This document shows positions 35,704 to 46,001 of a DNA stretch of 64,000 nt, piece after piece (the first letter of the stretch is position 1; each line of letters begins with the position of its first letter). The notes under the pieces are model-generated. The model was not told the origin of the DNA. It did not search any database and was given only the letters and a program-made list of their open reading frames with translations. Where the stretch lies: NCBI RefSeq assembly GCF_000380005.1, contig NZ_KB904188.1, positions 744,001 to 808,000 of the forward strand, read 5' to 3'. Origin of the DNA: Streptococcus didelphis DSM 15616 (GTDB lineage: Bacteria; Bacillota; Bacilli; Lactobacillales; Streptococcaceae). The translations under genes were made by a program, and so were the position numbers.

Positions 35704-37863
35704 ATGAGTCTCAAAAATATTGGTGAAATTTCCTATTTTCGCCTTAACAACGAAATCAATCGTCCAGTAGATGGTAAGATTCCTTTACATAAGGATAAAG
35801 AAGCCCTTGAAGCTTTCTTTAAAGAGAATGTCATTCCTAATACAAAGCAGTTTGCTTCTATAACAGAGAAGGTTTCTTTTTTGATAAAAAATGATTATCT
35901 TGAGTCAGCTTTTATTGAGAAGTATTCTAAAAACTTTATCGAAGAATTGGCAGGGTTAATCAAATCAGAAAACTTCCAATTCAAATCTTTTATGGCAGCC
36001 TATAAGTTTTATCAGCAGTATGCCCTAAAAACAAATGATGGCGATTATTACCTAGAAAGTATTGAAGACCGTGTAATGTTTAATGCGCTCTACTTTGCTG
36101 ATGGAAATGAAGATTTAGCTAAAGATCTAGCTATTGAAATGATTAATCAACGTTATCAACCCGCAACACCCTCTTTCTTGAATGCCGGACGGAGTCGTCG
36201 TGGTGAATTGGTCTCTTGTTTTCTAATACAGGTTACAGACGATATGAATTCTATTGGACGTTCAATCAATTCAGCTCTTCAACTCTCACGGATTGGAGGC
36301 GGTGTTGGAATCACTCTTTCAAATCTGCGCGAAGCTGGTGCTCCTATTAAAGGATTTGCAGGCGCTGCTTCTGGCGTTGTCCCTGTCATGAAATTATTTG
36401 AAGATAGCTTCTCCTACTCCAACCAATTAGGCCAACGTCAAGGTGCAGGTGTTGTTTACCTTAATATATTCCACCCAGATATCATTGCCTTTCTTTCAAC
36501 CAAAAAAGAAAATGCGGATGAAAAAGTCCGTGTTAAAACCTTATCTTTAGGTCTTACTGTTCCTGATAAGTTTTATGAATTAGCACGTAATAATGAAGAT
36601 ATGTATCTCTTTAGTCCATATAGCATTGAAAAAGAATATGGTATTCCCTTCAATTATATAGATATAAGTGAAAAATATGATGAATTAGTGGCTAATCCTA
36701 AGATTGCCAAAACTAAGATTAAGGCACGTGATTTAGAAACTGAAATTTCAAAATTACAACAAGAATCTGGCTATCCTTACATCATTAATATTGATACAGC
36801 TAATAAAAACAATCCAATTGATGGCAAAATTATCATGAGTAATTTATGTTCTGAAATTTTGCAGGTTCAAAAACCAAGTCTTATCAATGATGCTCAAGAA
36901 TTTCTAGAAATGGGTACTGATATTTCATGTAATTTAGGATCAACCAATATCTTAAATATGATGACATCTCCTGATTTTGGCCGTTCTATAAAAGCAATGA
37001 CACGCGCCCTTACCTATGTGACTGATTCTTCAAGTATTGAAGCTGTTCCCACTATTAAACATGGTAATAGTCAGGCTCACACTTTTGGGCTAGGTGCTAT
37101 GGGACTTCATTCTTACCTTGCCCAGCATCATATTGAATATGGTAGCCCGGAATCAATAGAATTTACAGATATTTATTTTATGTTGATGAATTATTGGACC
37201 CTTGTTGAATCTAATAATGTTGCACGGGAACGTCAAACAACTTTTGTTGGCTTTGAAGATTCTAAATATGCTGATGGTAGCTACTTTGATAAGTATGTGA
37301 CTGGTCAGTTTGTTCCCAAGTCTGACTTGGTCAAAGAACTGTTTAAGAATCATTTTATTCCTCAGGCTGAGGACTGGCAAGCTCTACGTCAGGCGGTTCA
37401 AAAAGATGGTCTTTATCACCAAAACCGCTTAGCAGTAGCACCAAATGGTTCTATCTCCTATATCAATGACTGCTCTGCTTCTATTCATCCTATTACACAA
37501 AGAATTGAAGAACGTCAAGAAAAGAAAATTGGAAAAATTTATTATCCTGCAAATGGTCTATCAACTGATACTATTCCCTACTATACTTCTGCCTACGATA
37601 TGGATATGCGAAAAGTCATTGATGTTTATGCAGCAGCTACAGAGCACGTAGATCAAGGGCTATCATTAACTCTATTTTTAAGAAGTGAACTACCTAAAGA
37701 AATCTACGAATGGAAGTCTGAAAGCAAACAAACAACACGTGATCTTTCAATTCTACGTAACTACGCTTTTAACAAAGGTATTAAATCAATCTATTATGTA
37801 CGTACCTTTACAGATGATGGCGAAGAAGTTGGTGCAAACCAGTGTGAAAGTTGTGTAATCTAA
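35704..37863 (+). CDS. nrdE: Class Ib ribonucleotide reductase, alpha subunit
   Basis: A 719-aa catalytic subunit that makes deoxyribonucleotides from ribonucleoside diphosphates. It has PATPSFLNAGRSRRGELVSC (first redox cysteine), SNLCSEI (thiyl-radical cysteine), CNLGSTNI (second redox cysteine region) and the C-terminal NQCESCVI shuttle pair. There is no N-terminal ATP cone, as expected for class Ib. It is cotranscribed with nrdH. Confidence 0.96.
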   Translation: MSLKNIGEISYFRLNNEINRPVDGKIPLHKDKEALEAFFKENVIPNTKQFASITEKVSFLIKNDYLESAFIEKYSKNFIEELAGLIKSENFQFKSFMAAYKFYQQYALKTNDGDYYLESIEDRVMFNALYFADGNEDLAKDLAIEMINQRYQPATPSFLNAGRSRRGELVSCFLIQVTDDMNSIGRSINSALQLSRIGGGVGITLSNLREAGAPIKGFAGAASGVVPVMKLFEDSFSYSNQLGQRQGAGVVYLNIFHPDIIAFLSTKKENADEKVRVKTLSLGLTVPDKFYELARNNEDMYLFSPYSIEKEYGIPFNYIDISEKYDELVANPKIAKTKIKARDLETEISKLQQESGYPYIINIDTANKNNPIDGKIIMSNLCSEILQVQKPSLINDAQEFLEMGTDISCNLGSTNILNMMTSPDFGRSIKAMTRALTYVTDSSSIEAVPTIKHGNSQAHTFGLGAMGLHSYLAQHHIEYGSPESIEFTDIYFMLMNYWTLVESNNVARERQTTFVGFEDSKYADGSYFDKYVTGQFVPKSDLVKELFKNHFIPQAEDWQALRQAVQKDGLYHQNRLAVAPNGSISYINDCSASIHPITQRIEERQEKKIGKIYYPANGLSTDTIPYYTSAYDMDMRKVIDVYAAATEHVDQGLSLTLFLRSELPKEIYEWKSESKQTTRDLSILRNYAFNKGIKSIYYVRTFTDDGEEVGANQCESCVI

Positions 37864-38085
37864 GCTTGCTCAATAAAACTTAGAGAAAACGCTTTGCAAT
37901 ATTTTCTACAAAAAGCTACTAACTACTGAAGGTTAGTCTAATCAGACTTACTTATTTATTCGAAAAACACATCCTATTTTTAAGAAAATAAGATTATTAT
38001 ATATAAAGAGATCAGTTTTTTAATTACTAATAGACGACTGATTTAGATATAGGTCTTTATATCTATTACTCTTTGGGAGAATATC

Positions 38086-39048
38086 ATGACAACATATTAT
38101 GAAGCAATAAATTGGAACGAGATCGAAGATGTTATCGATAAATCAACTTGGGAAAAGCTTACTGAGCAATTCTGGCTTGATACTCGTATTCCTTTATCCA
38201 ATGACTTAGACGACTGGCGTAAGCTACCTGCCCAGGAAAAAGATTTAGTTGGCAAGGTATTTGGTGGCTTAACCCTCTTGGATACTATGCAATCTGAAAC
38301 TGGCGTTGAGGCTATTCGTGCTGACGTTAGAACTCCTCATGAAGAAGCTGTTTTGAATAATATTCAATTCATGGAATCTGTTCATGCTAAATCTTATTCT
38401 TCCATTTTTTCTACTTTAAATACTAAAAAAGAGATTGAAGATATTTTTGAATGGACAAATAACAACGAATTCTTACAAAAAAAAGCAAAAATTATTAACG
38501 ATATTTATGAGAATGGTGACCCACTTCAAAAGAAAGTTGCCTCTACCTTCCTTGAAACCTTCTTATTCTATTCAGGATTTTTTACTCCCTTATATTATTT
38601 AGGAAATAATAAACTTGCCAACGTAGCTGAAATTATTAAATTAATTATCCGTGATGAATCTGTTCATGGTACCTATATCGGTTATAAGTTTCAGTTAGGT
38701 TTTAATGAACTTTCTGAAGAAAAGCAAGAAGAATTCAGAGAATGGATGTATGACCTTCTTTATCAATTATATGAAAACGAAGAAAATTACACTAAAACAC
38801 TCTATAATCAAGTAGGTTGGACCGAAGAGGTAATGACCTTCCTTCGTTATAATGCTAATAAAGCCCTAATGAATCTAGGACAAGATCCTCTCTTTCCTGA
38901 TACAGCTAATGACGTCAATCCGATTGTCATGAATGGGATTTCAACAGGTACTTCTAACCATGATTTCTTCTCACAAGTGGGAAATGGTTATTTACTTGGT
39001 TCTGTTGAAGCCATGAGAGATAATGACTATAATTTTGGTCTGGAATAA
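38086..39048 (+). CDS. nrdF: Class Ib ribonucleotide reductase, beta subunit
   Basis: A 320-aa ferritin-like subunit that holds the dimanganese/diiron-tyrosyl radical cofactor. Metal ligands lie in TLLDTMQSETG, MESVHAKSYSSIFS and IRDESVHGTYIGYK. A 222-nt gap with small inverted repeats (for example AGATATA...TATATCT) separates it from nrdE, so it may have a separate promoter. The gap contains no ORF. The flavodoxin NrdI that normally activates the manganese form is not in this window. Confidence 0.95.
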   Translation: MTTYYEAINWNEIEDVIDKSTWEKLTEQFWLDTRIPLSNDLDDWRKLPAQEKDLVGKVFGGLTLLDTMQSETGVEAIRADVRTPHEEAVLNNIQFMESVHAKSYSSIFSTLNTKKEIEDIFEWTNNNEFLQKKAKIINDIYENGDPLQKKVASTFLETFLFYSGFFTPLYYLGNNKLANVAEIIKLIIRDESVHGTYIGYKFQLGFNELSEEKQEEFREWMYDLLYQLYENEENYTKTLYNQVGWTEEVMTFLRYNANKALMNLGQDPLFPDTANDVNPIVMNGISTGTSNHDFFSQVGNGYLLGSVEAMRDNDYNFGLE

Positions 39049-39060
39049 ATTCAAAGCTAC

Positions 39061-39091
39061 AACCTTAGAAAATTTCTTCTAAGGTTTTTTC
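39061..39091 (+). terminator. Terminator after nrdF
   Basis: AACCTTAGAA and TTCTAAGGTT form a 10-bp stem with a 6-nt loop, followed by T6. Confidence 0.93.
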
Positions 39092-39184
39092 TACCACTTA
39101 TAAAGTCCCCATACTTTTGTATCAGAACTAAAATTTAACTTAGAACATTAAATTGTCTTTCTACTATCTAGGACCCTTAGCTTT

Positions 39185-39193
39185 TGCTATAAT
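39185..39193 (+). promoter_or_regulatory. Leaderless-type promoter of the CLC gene
   Basis: TGCTATAAT ends seven bases before the ATG at 39201; AATAGGT lies between. The AGG is only one base from the ATG, too close to serve as a normal ribosome site. Confidence 0.62.
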
Positions 39194-39200
39194 AATAGGT

Positions 39201-40466
39201 ATGAATAAAAAAGTTTTATCCTTTATCGTCTGGACTAGTCTCTTGTTTTTAACTGGTATTACGGCAGGGCTTGTGGCAAGTCTTCTAACAGAACTTATTA
39301 GCTTCATCCAAGCCCTTAGTTTTGGTTACAAAGAAGGTTCCTTTAGTCAACAAATTGCCCTAGTAAGCCCTAGTAGAAGATTTATTTCTGTTACTTTAGC
39401 AGGATGCCTGGCTGCCTTTGGCTGGTACTTTACCTTTAAGTATGCTAAAAAAATTGAAACAATTAAGGACATTGTCCATAAGAAAGCAAAAGTTAACCCT
39501 TTATCAAATTTCATCCATGGGATGCTCCAACTGATTACGGTTTCCATGGGATCTCCTTTAGGACGAGAAGGAGCTTCCAGAGAAGTTGCTGTCTCTATAA
39601 CTGCCCTGTGGTTAAACTATATTCCTCTCAAAAAAGATGATATCTCTTTACTTCTTGCCTGTGCTTCTGGCGCTGCTTTAGGAGCTGTCTATAATGCTCC
39701 ATTAGCTACCATTATTTTTATCATTGAAAGTATTCTTTTGAAATGGTCCTTAAGAAATCTATATGCTGCTCTTATCACCTCATTTATAGCTGTTTGGACT
39801 GTTCGTTTATTAGTAGGAAGCCTAGTACAATACCAACTAGCTCCCCTCAATTGGAACCTTAGCCTCTTTGTTTGGACAATTTTCGCAGGATTTTTGTTAT
39901 CCATTATTATTTTCGGCTACAAAAGCTTATTACTAGCTATACCCAAGCATCAACCAGCTAGTTTTAAGTTTATCTACTCTACTATCATTGCCTTTGTAAT
40001 AGCTGCTAGTATAAGTATCTTTTTCCCCCATATTCTTGGGAATGGCAAAGCTGGACTCCTTTATTATCTTCATAGCGATTTTCAATTATCTTATGTCAGT
40101 TTACTCCTACTAGCAAAAGCCTTGACTGTTTTTATTATCTTTTATGCAGGAGCTTATGGAGGCCGTATTGCACCATCTATGATGATGGGGGGAGGCCTAG
40201 GCTTACTCTTTTCACAGCTTTGGAATCATACCTTTCAAGTCAAGCTACCTATTCAGTTTGCAGTGATTATTGGTGCAGCTCTCTTTTTAGCTCTAATTAA
40301 TAATATTCCCTTGGCCGCCTCTTTATTTCTAATTGAAATTACAGGACAACCCCTCATAAATATCCTACCTATTGCCTTAGCTATCCTAATTGGCTTTATG
40401 ACACAAAAATACCTTCTTAGAATAAATAAGCTTCTAACAATAAGAAAAAAAACAGAAAAAACTTAG
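39201..40466 (+). CDS. CLC family chloride channel/antiporter
   Basis: A 421-aa membrane protein with about ten hydrophobic segments. It has GSPLGREGASREVAV, the CLC ion-path motif with the gating-type Glu but Ala where Pro is usual in GREGP. It also has GGRIAPSMMMGGGLG, a variant of GxFxPs. It probably exchanges or conducts chloride or fluoride; transport mode is not predictable here. The start is set at 39201 (MNKKVLSF). The longer TTG frame to 39153 would translate through a TGCTATAAT promoter box. It ends in a strong terminator. Confidence 0.86.
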   Translation: MNKKVLSFIVWTSLLFLTGITAGLVASLLTELISFIQALSFGYKEGSFSQQIALVSPSRRFISVTLAGCLAAFGWYFTFKYAKKIETIKDIVHKKAKVNPLSNFIHGMLQLITVSMGSPLGREGASREVAVSITALWLNYIPLKKDDISLLLACASGAALGAVYNAPLATIIFIIESILLKWSLRNLYAALITSFIAVWTVRLLVGSLVQYQLAPLNWNLSLFVWTIFAGFLLSIIIFGYKSLLLAIPKHQPASFKFIYSTIIAFVIAASISIFFPHILGNGKAGLLYYLHSDFQLSYVSLLLLAKALTVFIIFYAGAYGGRIAPSMMMGGGLGLLFSQLWNHTFQVKLPIQFAVIIGAALFLALINNIPLAASLFLIEITGQPLINILPIALAILIGFMTQKYLLRINKLLTIRKKTEKT

Positions 40467-40492
40467 TGTTTTTCTGTTTTTTAATTTTTAAA
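40446..40492 (+). terminator. Terminator after the CLC gene
   Basis: AAAAACAGAAAAA and TTTTTCTGTTTTT form a 13-bp stem around the stop-codon region, followed by a T-rich tail. Confidence 0.9.
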
Positions 40493-40641
40493 GTAACATT
40501 TAGCTTATGAGATTTTCCTGTTAGGGCAAAAGTTTATACTGCTTCGAAGGGTTTGATAAAGAAATCTATAGAGTTTATAGAAAGTCACAGCAAAACCTTT
40601 GTATCTCACTAGAGAAACGCTTACTTTAAAAATAAAGGCTA

Positions 40642-40960
40642 CTAGCAAATGCTAATCAATAAACCTACTACAATAAGAATCACTAAGTGTGACATAAGGA
40701 TTTTCCTCTGAGCAAAACTTATTTGTAAGTAAACAATCCATTGACAAGCCTTCCTAGATAGGCTGTTAACAAGAAAGTCGGATGATAAGTTCCTGTTTCA
40801 AAAATTACAACATTAATGATATCTGAGAATATTTCTAATATACCTGCCCATATTGGACCATAGAGATAAGTCATAAGTGTCATAGATAAAAACCAAAACT
40901 TCCTTAAAAATAAATAGAACTAATTACTGATGCGACAAAAATTAAATCTATTGCTAGCAA
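40642..40960 (-). pseudogene. Decayed folT-like gene (ECF folate transporter S component)
   Basis: The minus strand encodes LRKFWFLSMTLMTYLYGPIW, continuing AGILEIFSDIINVVIFETG, TYHPTFLLTAYLGRLVNGLF and a stop (40719-40915). This is clearly like the GP.W.GI...SDI....F.TG.Y.P.F...A.L..L..GLF pattern of FolT. A +1 shift then continues as SFAQRKILMSHLVILIVVGL (to 40642), resembling the next FolT helix. Upstream sequence to about 40960 may hold a further frame-broken start. Stops and at least one frameshift make it a pseudogene. The remainder of 40493-41135 shows no other gene. Confidence 0.62.
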
Positions 40961-41135
40961 AAAGGGAGATAGGAGGGTGCTAGCAGTTGGCTTGGGGAGT
41001 AAGAATAGAGTGGATTTAATAAGGAAGCTCATATCATCCAACTTTCCTGATAACTATCCTTCTATAAATTATCTTATACAATATCATTACAGGTGTCAAG
41101 ACATATATCCTATTTTTATGAAATTAATAGTTAAA

Positions 41136-41218
41136 ACTAAAAAACAAGGTTATAAATACTTAGATTTCCTAATGAAACTTAAAAGCTCCATTAGGAAAAA
41201 GAATCTATAACCTCGTTT
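41136..41218 (-). terminator. Long two-tier terminator after alaS
   Basis: The outer stem AACAAGGTTATA/TATAACCTCGTT has one mismatch. An inner stem TCCTAATG/CATTAGGA, with flanking AGATT/AATCT, is enclosed. T6 follows on the minus strand. About 83 nt overall, unusually long for a terminator. Confidence 0.78.
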
Positions 41219-41227
41219 TTATTATTA

Positions 41228-43849
41228 TTAATTTATATGGGTTGGAACTGCAGCAAGCAATTCTACAATCTTACTTGCATCTGAACCACCAGCCATGGCC
41301 ATGTCTGGTTTACCACCACCTCGACCTGCTACAATTGGGGCTAAGAGCTTGATAAGATTTCCAGCATGTACCTCTTTTGACTTACTTGCTACTAAGACAT
41401 TAACCTTATCTCCAATAGCAGCCACTAGAACAAGAAGATCAGAATAATCTTTTTGTTTCCACTTATCAGCAAAAGTTCTCAAGGCACCTGCATCTGATAC
41501 TGAAACCTGACTAGCAATATAAGAAATACCATTTATTTCTTTGATATCTTTGAAAAGATCACCAGCCTGAGCTGCGGCTGCTTTTTCTTTTAGTTCTATA
41601 TTTTCTTTTTGTAAGTCACGAACCTGTTCATTAAGGTTAGTAACTTTTGATACCACTTCTTTTAATTGTGTCACTTTTAAGCTTTTAGCAACTGCTTTAA
41701 GGGCATCTTCTTGCTCACGAAAGGCCTTGAAAGCTTCTTTGCCAGTAACAGCTATAATTCGACGAGTTCCTGAACCAATACCTTCTTCTTTGAGAATCTT
41801 GAAGAGTCCTATTTCAGATGAATTAGATAGATGAGTTCCACCACAAAGTTCAACAGAATAATCCCCAATGCTTACAACACGAACCAACTTACCATATTTT
41901 TCACCAAAAAGTGCCATGGCTCCCATTGATTTAGCAGTTTCTACGTCTGTTTCTACAGTAGTAATGGCTAGGGCATTCCATATTTGCTCATTAACTTCTT
42001 CTTCAATACGTCTTAATTCTTGAGCAGTGACAGCTTCAAAATGGGTAAAATCAAAACGCAAGAATTCTTCCTCATTTAGAGAACCTGCCTGACTTGCATG
42101 GTCTCCAATGATATGATGTAGGGCTGCATGGAGTAAATGGGTAGCTGTATGATTTTTCTCCACTGCATAACGACGTTTATGATCAATTTCTAGCCTATAA
42201 ACAGTCCCTAGAGAAAGGCTTGCCAATACCTGAACAGTATGAAGTGCCTGACCATTTGGTGCCTTTTGAACATCTGTCACACATGCAACAACATCACCCT
42301 TAACATTTTTTATCACACCATGGTCAGCAACCTGTCCACCCATTTCAGCATAAAAAGGTGTCTGATCAAAAACTAATAAGGCTTGCCCTTCAGATACCAC
42401 TTCACTTCTTTCATTATCAACAATAATAACAGCTAAAGCGGAATCCAAGGTTTCTGTTTCATAGACAAACTCTGAAGGTTCTTTGATCCCTGCAAGGGTT
42501 TCATTTTGCATTCCCATTGAACCACCCTTGACAACAGCTGCACGAGCACGATCTTGTTGTTCTTTCATAGCAAGCTTAAAACCTTCATGGTCAATCTTAT
42601 AACCAGCATCTTCAGCTAATTCTTCAGTTAATTCAAGTGGGAAACCATAGGTATCATAGAGTTTAAAGATATCTTTACCTTCCAGAGTATCCTTACCTGC
42701 TTCTTTAAGTTGAGATAACAATTGGTCTAAATGACCAGAACCAGCATCAATGGTACGAGCAAAGGTTTCTTCTTCACGTTTAACAATTTTTTCAATAAAA
42801 TCATGTTTGTCAAGAATCTCTGGATAATAAGACTCCATAATTTGACCGACAATCACTACTAATTTGTAAAGGAAGGTTTCCTTAATTCCCAAACGTCTAC
42901 CATGCATAACTGCACGACGTAAAAGTCGACGAAGCACATAACCACGTCCTTCATTCCCTGGAAGAGCACCATCCCCAATAGCAAAAGAAAGTGCACGAAT
43001 ATGGTCAGCAATAACCTTGAAACTCATGTTATCACCATCAGGATCATAGACCTGACCAGATAATTTCTCAACTTCCTGAATAATTGGCATAAACAAGTCT
43101 GTCTCAAAATTAGTTTTAGCTCCCTGCATAACAGCAACCAAACGCTCTAAACCTGCACCCGTATCAATATTTTTATTAGGAAGTTCCTTGTATTCTGAAC
43201 GAGGAAGTTTAGGATCGGCATTAAACTGGGACAAAACAATGTTCCATATCTCAATATAGCGGTCATTTTCAAGGTCTTCTTCTAATAGTCGAATCCCTAT
43301 ATTTTCTGGGTCAAATGCTTCACCACGGTCAAAGAAAATCTCTGTATCAGGTCCTGAAGGCCCTGCACCAATTTCCCAGAAGTTTTCCTTTAAAGGAATC
43401 AAGTGACTAGGCTCAACACCTAAAGCAAGCCAACGATTGTAAGAATCCTTATCCTCTGGATAATAAGTCATGTAAAGTTTTTCTTTTGGAAAATCAAACC
43501 AGTCTGGACTTGTCAACAACTCAAATCCCCACTCAATAGCTTCATCTCGGAAATAATCACCTATAGAGAAATTCCCCAACATTTCAAACATAGTGTGATG
43601 ACGAGCTGTCTTACCTACATTTTCAATATCATTGGTACGGATTGATTTTTGTGCATTTGTAATACGTGGATTTTCAGGAACCACAGAACCATCAAAGTAT
43701 TTCTTTAAAGTAGCAACACCTGAGTTAATCCATAGTAAAGTAGGATCATTTACAGGTACTAAGTTTGCAGAAGGTTCTACAGAGTGACCCTTTGATTGCC
43801 AAAAATCTAACCACATTTGACGAATTTGCGCTGATGACAGTTGTTTCAT
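41228..43849 (-). CDS. alaS: Alanyl-tRNA synthetase
   Basis: An 873-aa class II synthetase that charges tRNA-Ala. It starts with [14 protein letters not shown]. The editing domain has [13 protein letters not shown] and [14 protein letters not shown] (zinc ligands). The DHHA1-type C-terminal domain ends with [17 protein letters not shown] glycines (seen as [14 protein letters not shown]). It is monocistronic behind a T-box leader of about 320 nt, so uncharged tRNA-Ala should raise its expression. Confidence 0.97.
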   Translation of the reverse strand: MKQLSSAQIRQMWLDFWQSKGHSVEPSANLVPVNDPTLLWINSGVATLKKYFDGSVVPENPRITNAQKSIRTNDIENVGKTARHHTMFEMLGNFSIGDYFRDEAIEWGFELLTSPDWFDFPKEKLYMTYYPEDKDSYNRWLALGVEPSHLIPLKENFWEIGAGPSGPDTEIFFDRGEAFDPENIGIRLLEEDLENDRYIEIWNIVLSQFNADPKLPRSEYKELPNKNIDTGAGLERLVAVMQGAKTNFETDLFMPIIQEVEKLSGQVYDPDGDNMSFKVIADHIRALSFAIGDGALPGNEGRGYVLRRLLRRAVMHGRRLGIKETFLYKLVVIVGQIMESYYPEILDKHDFIEKIVKREEETFARTIDAGSGHLDQLLSQLKEAGKDTLEGKDIFKLYDTYGFPLELTEELAEDAGYKIDHEGFKLAMKEQQDRARAAVVKGGSMGMQNETLAGIKEPSEFVYETETLDSALAVIIVDNERSEVVSEGQALLVFDQTPFYAEMGGQVADHGVIKNVKGDVVACVTDVQKAPNGQALHTVQVLASLSLGTVYRLEIDHKRRYAVEKNHTATHLLHAALHHIIGDHASQAGSLNEEEFLRFDFTHFEAVTAQELRRIEEEVNEQIWNALAITTVETDVETAKSMGAMALFGEKYGKLVRVVSIGDYSVELCGGTHLSNSSEIGLFKILKEEGIGSGTRRIIAVTGKEAFKAFREQEDALKAVAKSLKVTQLKEVVSKVTNLNEQVRDLQKENIELKEKAAAAQAGDLFKDIKEINGISYIASQVSVSDAGALRTFADKWKQKDYSDLLVLVAAIGDKVNVLVASKSKEVHAGNLIKLLAPIVAGRGGGKPDMAMAGGSDASKIVELLAAVPTHIN

Positions 43850-43984
43850 ATTAAGATACCAAGAGTTAAAGCTTACCTAATTATAGTTTACCAATGTACT
43901 TCTAAACTATTTAATTGGCAATCAGGATAATTAGATGAATTTTATTTAACTCTAGTTCCTTTCTTTAATTTCAATTTTGAAAAA

Positions 43985-44168
43985 TATAAACAGAAAACAA
44001 GCTCATATCACAGAGGGCGAAAACCGCGGTACCACCTCTATTCAATGAACTTGTCATTCTCATTAATATCTATTTTTTATAGGGTCAAGTAGCATGCTTA
44101 TCTGATTATCCATGACTTTCATCACCCGTCACTTTTCTAAATCCAATCTTTGATAAACAATTCTTAAC
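43985..44168 (-). promoter_or_regulatory. T-box leader controlling alaS
   Basis: The T-box AGGTGGTACCGCGG lies at 44024-44037. The terminator conformer pairs ACAAGTTCAT with ATGAGCTTGT and AGAGG with CCTCT around the T-box, then runs into TTTTCTGTTT. A candidate alanine specifier GCT is at 44091-44093 (in ATGCTACTTG). It extends from the promoter's start point toward alaS; the 43850-43984 remainder carries no recognised element. Confidence 0.9.
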
Positions 44169-44174
44169 CTATCT

Positions 44175-44203
44175 ATTATACAATCTTTCTACTTCTAAGT
44201 CAA
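44175..44203 (-). promoter_or_regulatory. alaS promoter
   Basis: TTGACT (44198-44203), a 17-nt spacer and TATAAT (44175-44180), just downstream of the prsA stop codon. Confidence 0.85.
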
Positions 44204-44210
44204 GAAGGGC

Positions 44211-45155
44211 TTACTTATCAGCAGGGGATTGAATTGGGCTTGTTGCTTCTTTTTTACCTTTGTTTGATGCAAACTGTGCTAGAATTTCTGCAAAAGCTTT
44301 ATCTTTAATTTTTACATTTGCCTTATCCAAGGTTTCAGAAATAACTTTCTTTTGGAAGTTAGCATCATTAGTTTTTTCATCAAGAATAATGGCTTTTAGA
44401 CGTTTCTTATTGTCTTTCCAATCACCTTTTTTCTCAGTTTTCTTAGTTAAGTTAACAATGTAGAATGTTTTTTGATAATTGTCAGCAACTGTAATCAACT
44501 CAGATTTCTGACCTTCCTTTAATTTGGCACTTTCTTTAATGACATCTGCCGGTAAAGTTGTGTCCCCAGAATCAAAAGTATAATCTACCTTTTTATCTGT
44601 TGCAGTTGTATTTTCCTTAGCAATTTTTTCAAAATCAGCACCTTCTGCTTTAACTTCTTCTAAAACTTTTTTAGCTTTTTCTTCATCATTTAAAGCAATG
44701 ACTTGAGCTGTCATTTTTGGTGTGTAATTTTCAAATGCTTTTTTATAGTTAGCCTCTGTTAATTCTTTTTTAGCTTTTTCCTTAACAGCATACTCAACTA
44801 GCATAGTTGTATGAATTTGCTTTTTATAAGATTCAGTTGTTAAACCTGCTTGTGCTAAAGCTTCAGAGAAAGATGAACCATATTGCTCTGCTGTTTTCTT
44901 ATAAGATTTTTCAACTTCTTTATCAGAAACTTTCTTACCATATACAGAATCAAAAACACGGAACAAAACAAGGTTTTGCATAGTTTGTTGGGCTGCTGTA
45001 GATGTTTTTGCTTCATTGTAAAAGTCGCTAACTGTTATAGTGTCGCCTTTCATTGTAACCACTTTTGTATTGTCATTTGTTGAGCTACATGCTGCAAGAG
45101 CTAATACAGAAGCAAGTGTTACAAAACCTGCAACAACTTTTTTTGAATTTTTCAT
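44211..45155 (-). CDS. prsA: PrsA foldase lipoprotein (peptidyl-prolyl isomerase)
   Basis: A 314-aa lipoprotein. The signal peptide ends in the lipobox LALAAC, with Cys23 lipidated. A parvulin-type region lies in the middle, flanked by long charged helices (about 40-140 and 235-300). It helps exported proteins fold at the membrane-wall interface. The catalytic parvulin residues are weakly conserved, as in other streptococcal PrsA. The ribosome site AAAGGAG and an extended -10 (TGTTATAAT, 45191-45199) lie upstream. No terminator is obvious before the alaS promoter. Confidence 0.9.
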   Translation of the reverse strand: MKNSKKVVAGFVTLASVLALAACSSTNDNTKVVTMKGDTITVSDFYNEAKTSTAAQQTMQNLVLFRVFDSVYGKKVSDKEVEKSYKKTAEQYGSSFSEALAQAGLTTESYKKQIHTTMLVEYAVKEKAKKELTEANYKKAFENYTPKMTAQVIALNDEEKAKKVLEEVKAEGADFEKIAKENTTATDKKVDYTFDSGDTTLPADVIKESAKLKEGQKSELITVADNYQKTFYIVNLTKKTEKKGDWKDNKKRLKAIILDEKTNDANFQKKVISETLDKANVKIKDKAFAEILAQFASNKGKKEATSPIQSPADK

Positions 45156-45217
45156 ATAATTATGAACTCCTTTTCATCATTGACCAAATTATTATAACAT
45201 ATTTTCTTAAACTTTAC

Positions 45218-45925
45218 TTAATCAAGTAGGTCAATAACCTCTTGATTTTTTCTAAGCATTAAGAGACCATCGCTTAAAGGAAGTAAAGTTGAAGTTAACC
45301 CCTCATTATCCAAGGTAGCATCAAATAGTTTATGTAAACCCCTATAGATAGTTCTTTGTCCTCGGCGAACCGCTTCAATAGGTTTAACAATATCGCCACC
45401 CTGAAAAATATCATCCATGATAACAATGCCTCCTACCTTCAAAAGCCGGAAGATTTCTGGTAAGAAGACAATATATTTGGATTTTGCTGAATCGAGAAAA
45501 ACAAAGTCAAAGGGTTCTTGCAATTGAGCTAATAGCTCACTAGCATCTCCTTCCAATAGCTTTATCTGATTTCTAACATCATATGTTGCAAAATTTTCTT
45601 TGGCTAAACCAATCATCTCTGGATTACGATCAATAGTTACAATTTCAGCCCCTGGTACATTATCTGCCATTAAAAGAGCTGAAAAGCCAATTGCTGTTCC
45701 TATTTCTAAGATCCTTTGAGGTTGAATTGTCTGTAATAAGAAGCGAAAATAGGCTACAACTTCATGCTGGATAATAGGAATATTTTCCTTGCGGGCAAAG
45801 CTTTCAAGTTCAGCTAGATAGCCGGTATTTTGCTTTTGTTTATGACGTAAGTAGTCAACTATTTCTTCTTTGACAACTGGTCTACGCATATTATGATTTG
45901 CATTTTTACTATAAGATTCTACCAT
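45218..45925 (-). CDS. SAM-dependent O-methyltransferase (TrmR/YrrM-like)
   Basis: A 235-aa class I methyltransferase of the O-methyltransferase 3 family. Motif I is LEIGTAIGFSALLM, followed by VTIDRNPEM, LLEGDASE, FVFLDSAKSKY and IVIMDDIFQGG. The closest B. subtilis type is TrmR, which methylates 5-hydroxyuridine in tRNA, so that role is plausible but not proven. The start at 45925 (MVESYSK) is chosen because TATAAT (45933-45938) ends seven bases before it; the longer frame would run through the promoter. There is no ribosome site, so it looks leaderless. prsA follows 62 nt downstream. Confidence 0.82.
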   Translation of the reverse strand: MVESYSKNANHNMRRPVVKEEIVDYLRHKQKQNTGYLAELESFARKENIPIIQHEVVAYFRFLLQTIQPQRILEIGTAIGFSALLMADNVPGAEIVTIDRNPEMIGLAKENFATYDVRNQIKLLEGDASELLAQLQEPFDFVFLDSAKSKYIVFLPEIFRLLKVGGIVIMDDIFQGGDIVKPIEAVRRGQRTIYRGLHKLFDATLDNEGLTSTLLPLSDGLLMLRKNQEVIDLLD

Positions 45926-45932
45926 AGACTTT

Positions 45933-45938
45933 ATTATA
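45933..45938 (-). promoter_or_regulatory. Leaderless-type -10 of the O-methyltransferase gene
   Basis: TATAAT, seven bases (AAAGTCT), then ATG. The TGn extension is missing here, so it is weaker support than at the other loci. Confidence 0.5.
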
Positions 45939-46001
45939 TAAAAAATTTTTAGCAAAAACTAGCAGTTTCTGTATTTTTCTATCATTTTTGTCTATAGAAT
46001 T

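Noticed and set aside
37953..37965. TTCGAATA on the minus strand in the nrdE-nrdF gap, resembling a cin-box
   Set aside because: It would drive transcription antisense to nrdE with no gene downstream.
39153..39200. Upstream TTG start for the CLC gene
   Set aside because: The extra 16 codons include a TGCTATAAT promoter box and have no ribosome site; the ATG at 39201 fits better.
40977..41210. 77-codon plus-strand ORF starting at GTG
   Set aside because: It runs into the alaS terminator, has a poorly spaced ribosome site, and resembles no family I know. It overlaps the folT-like remnant region and is probably chance.
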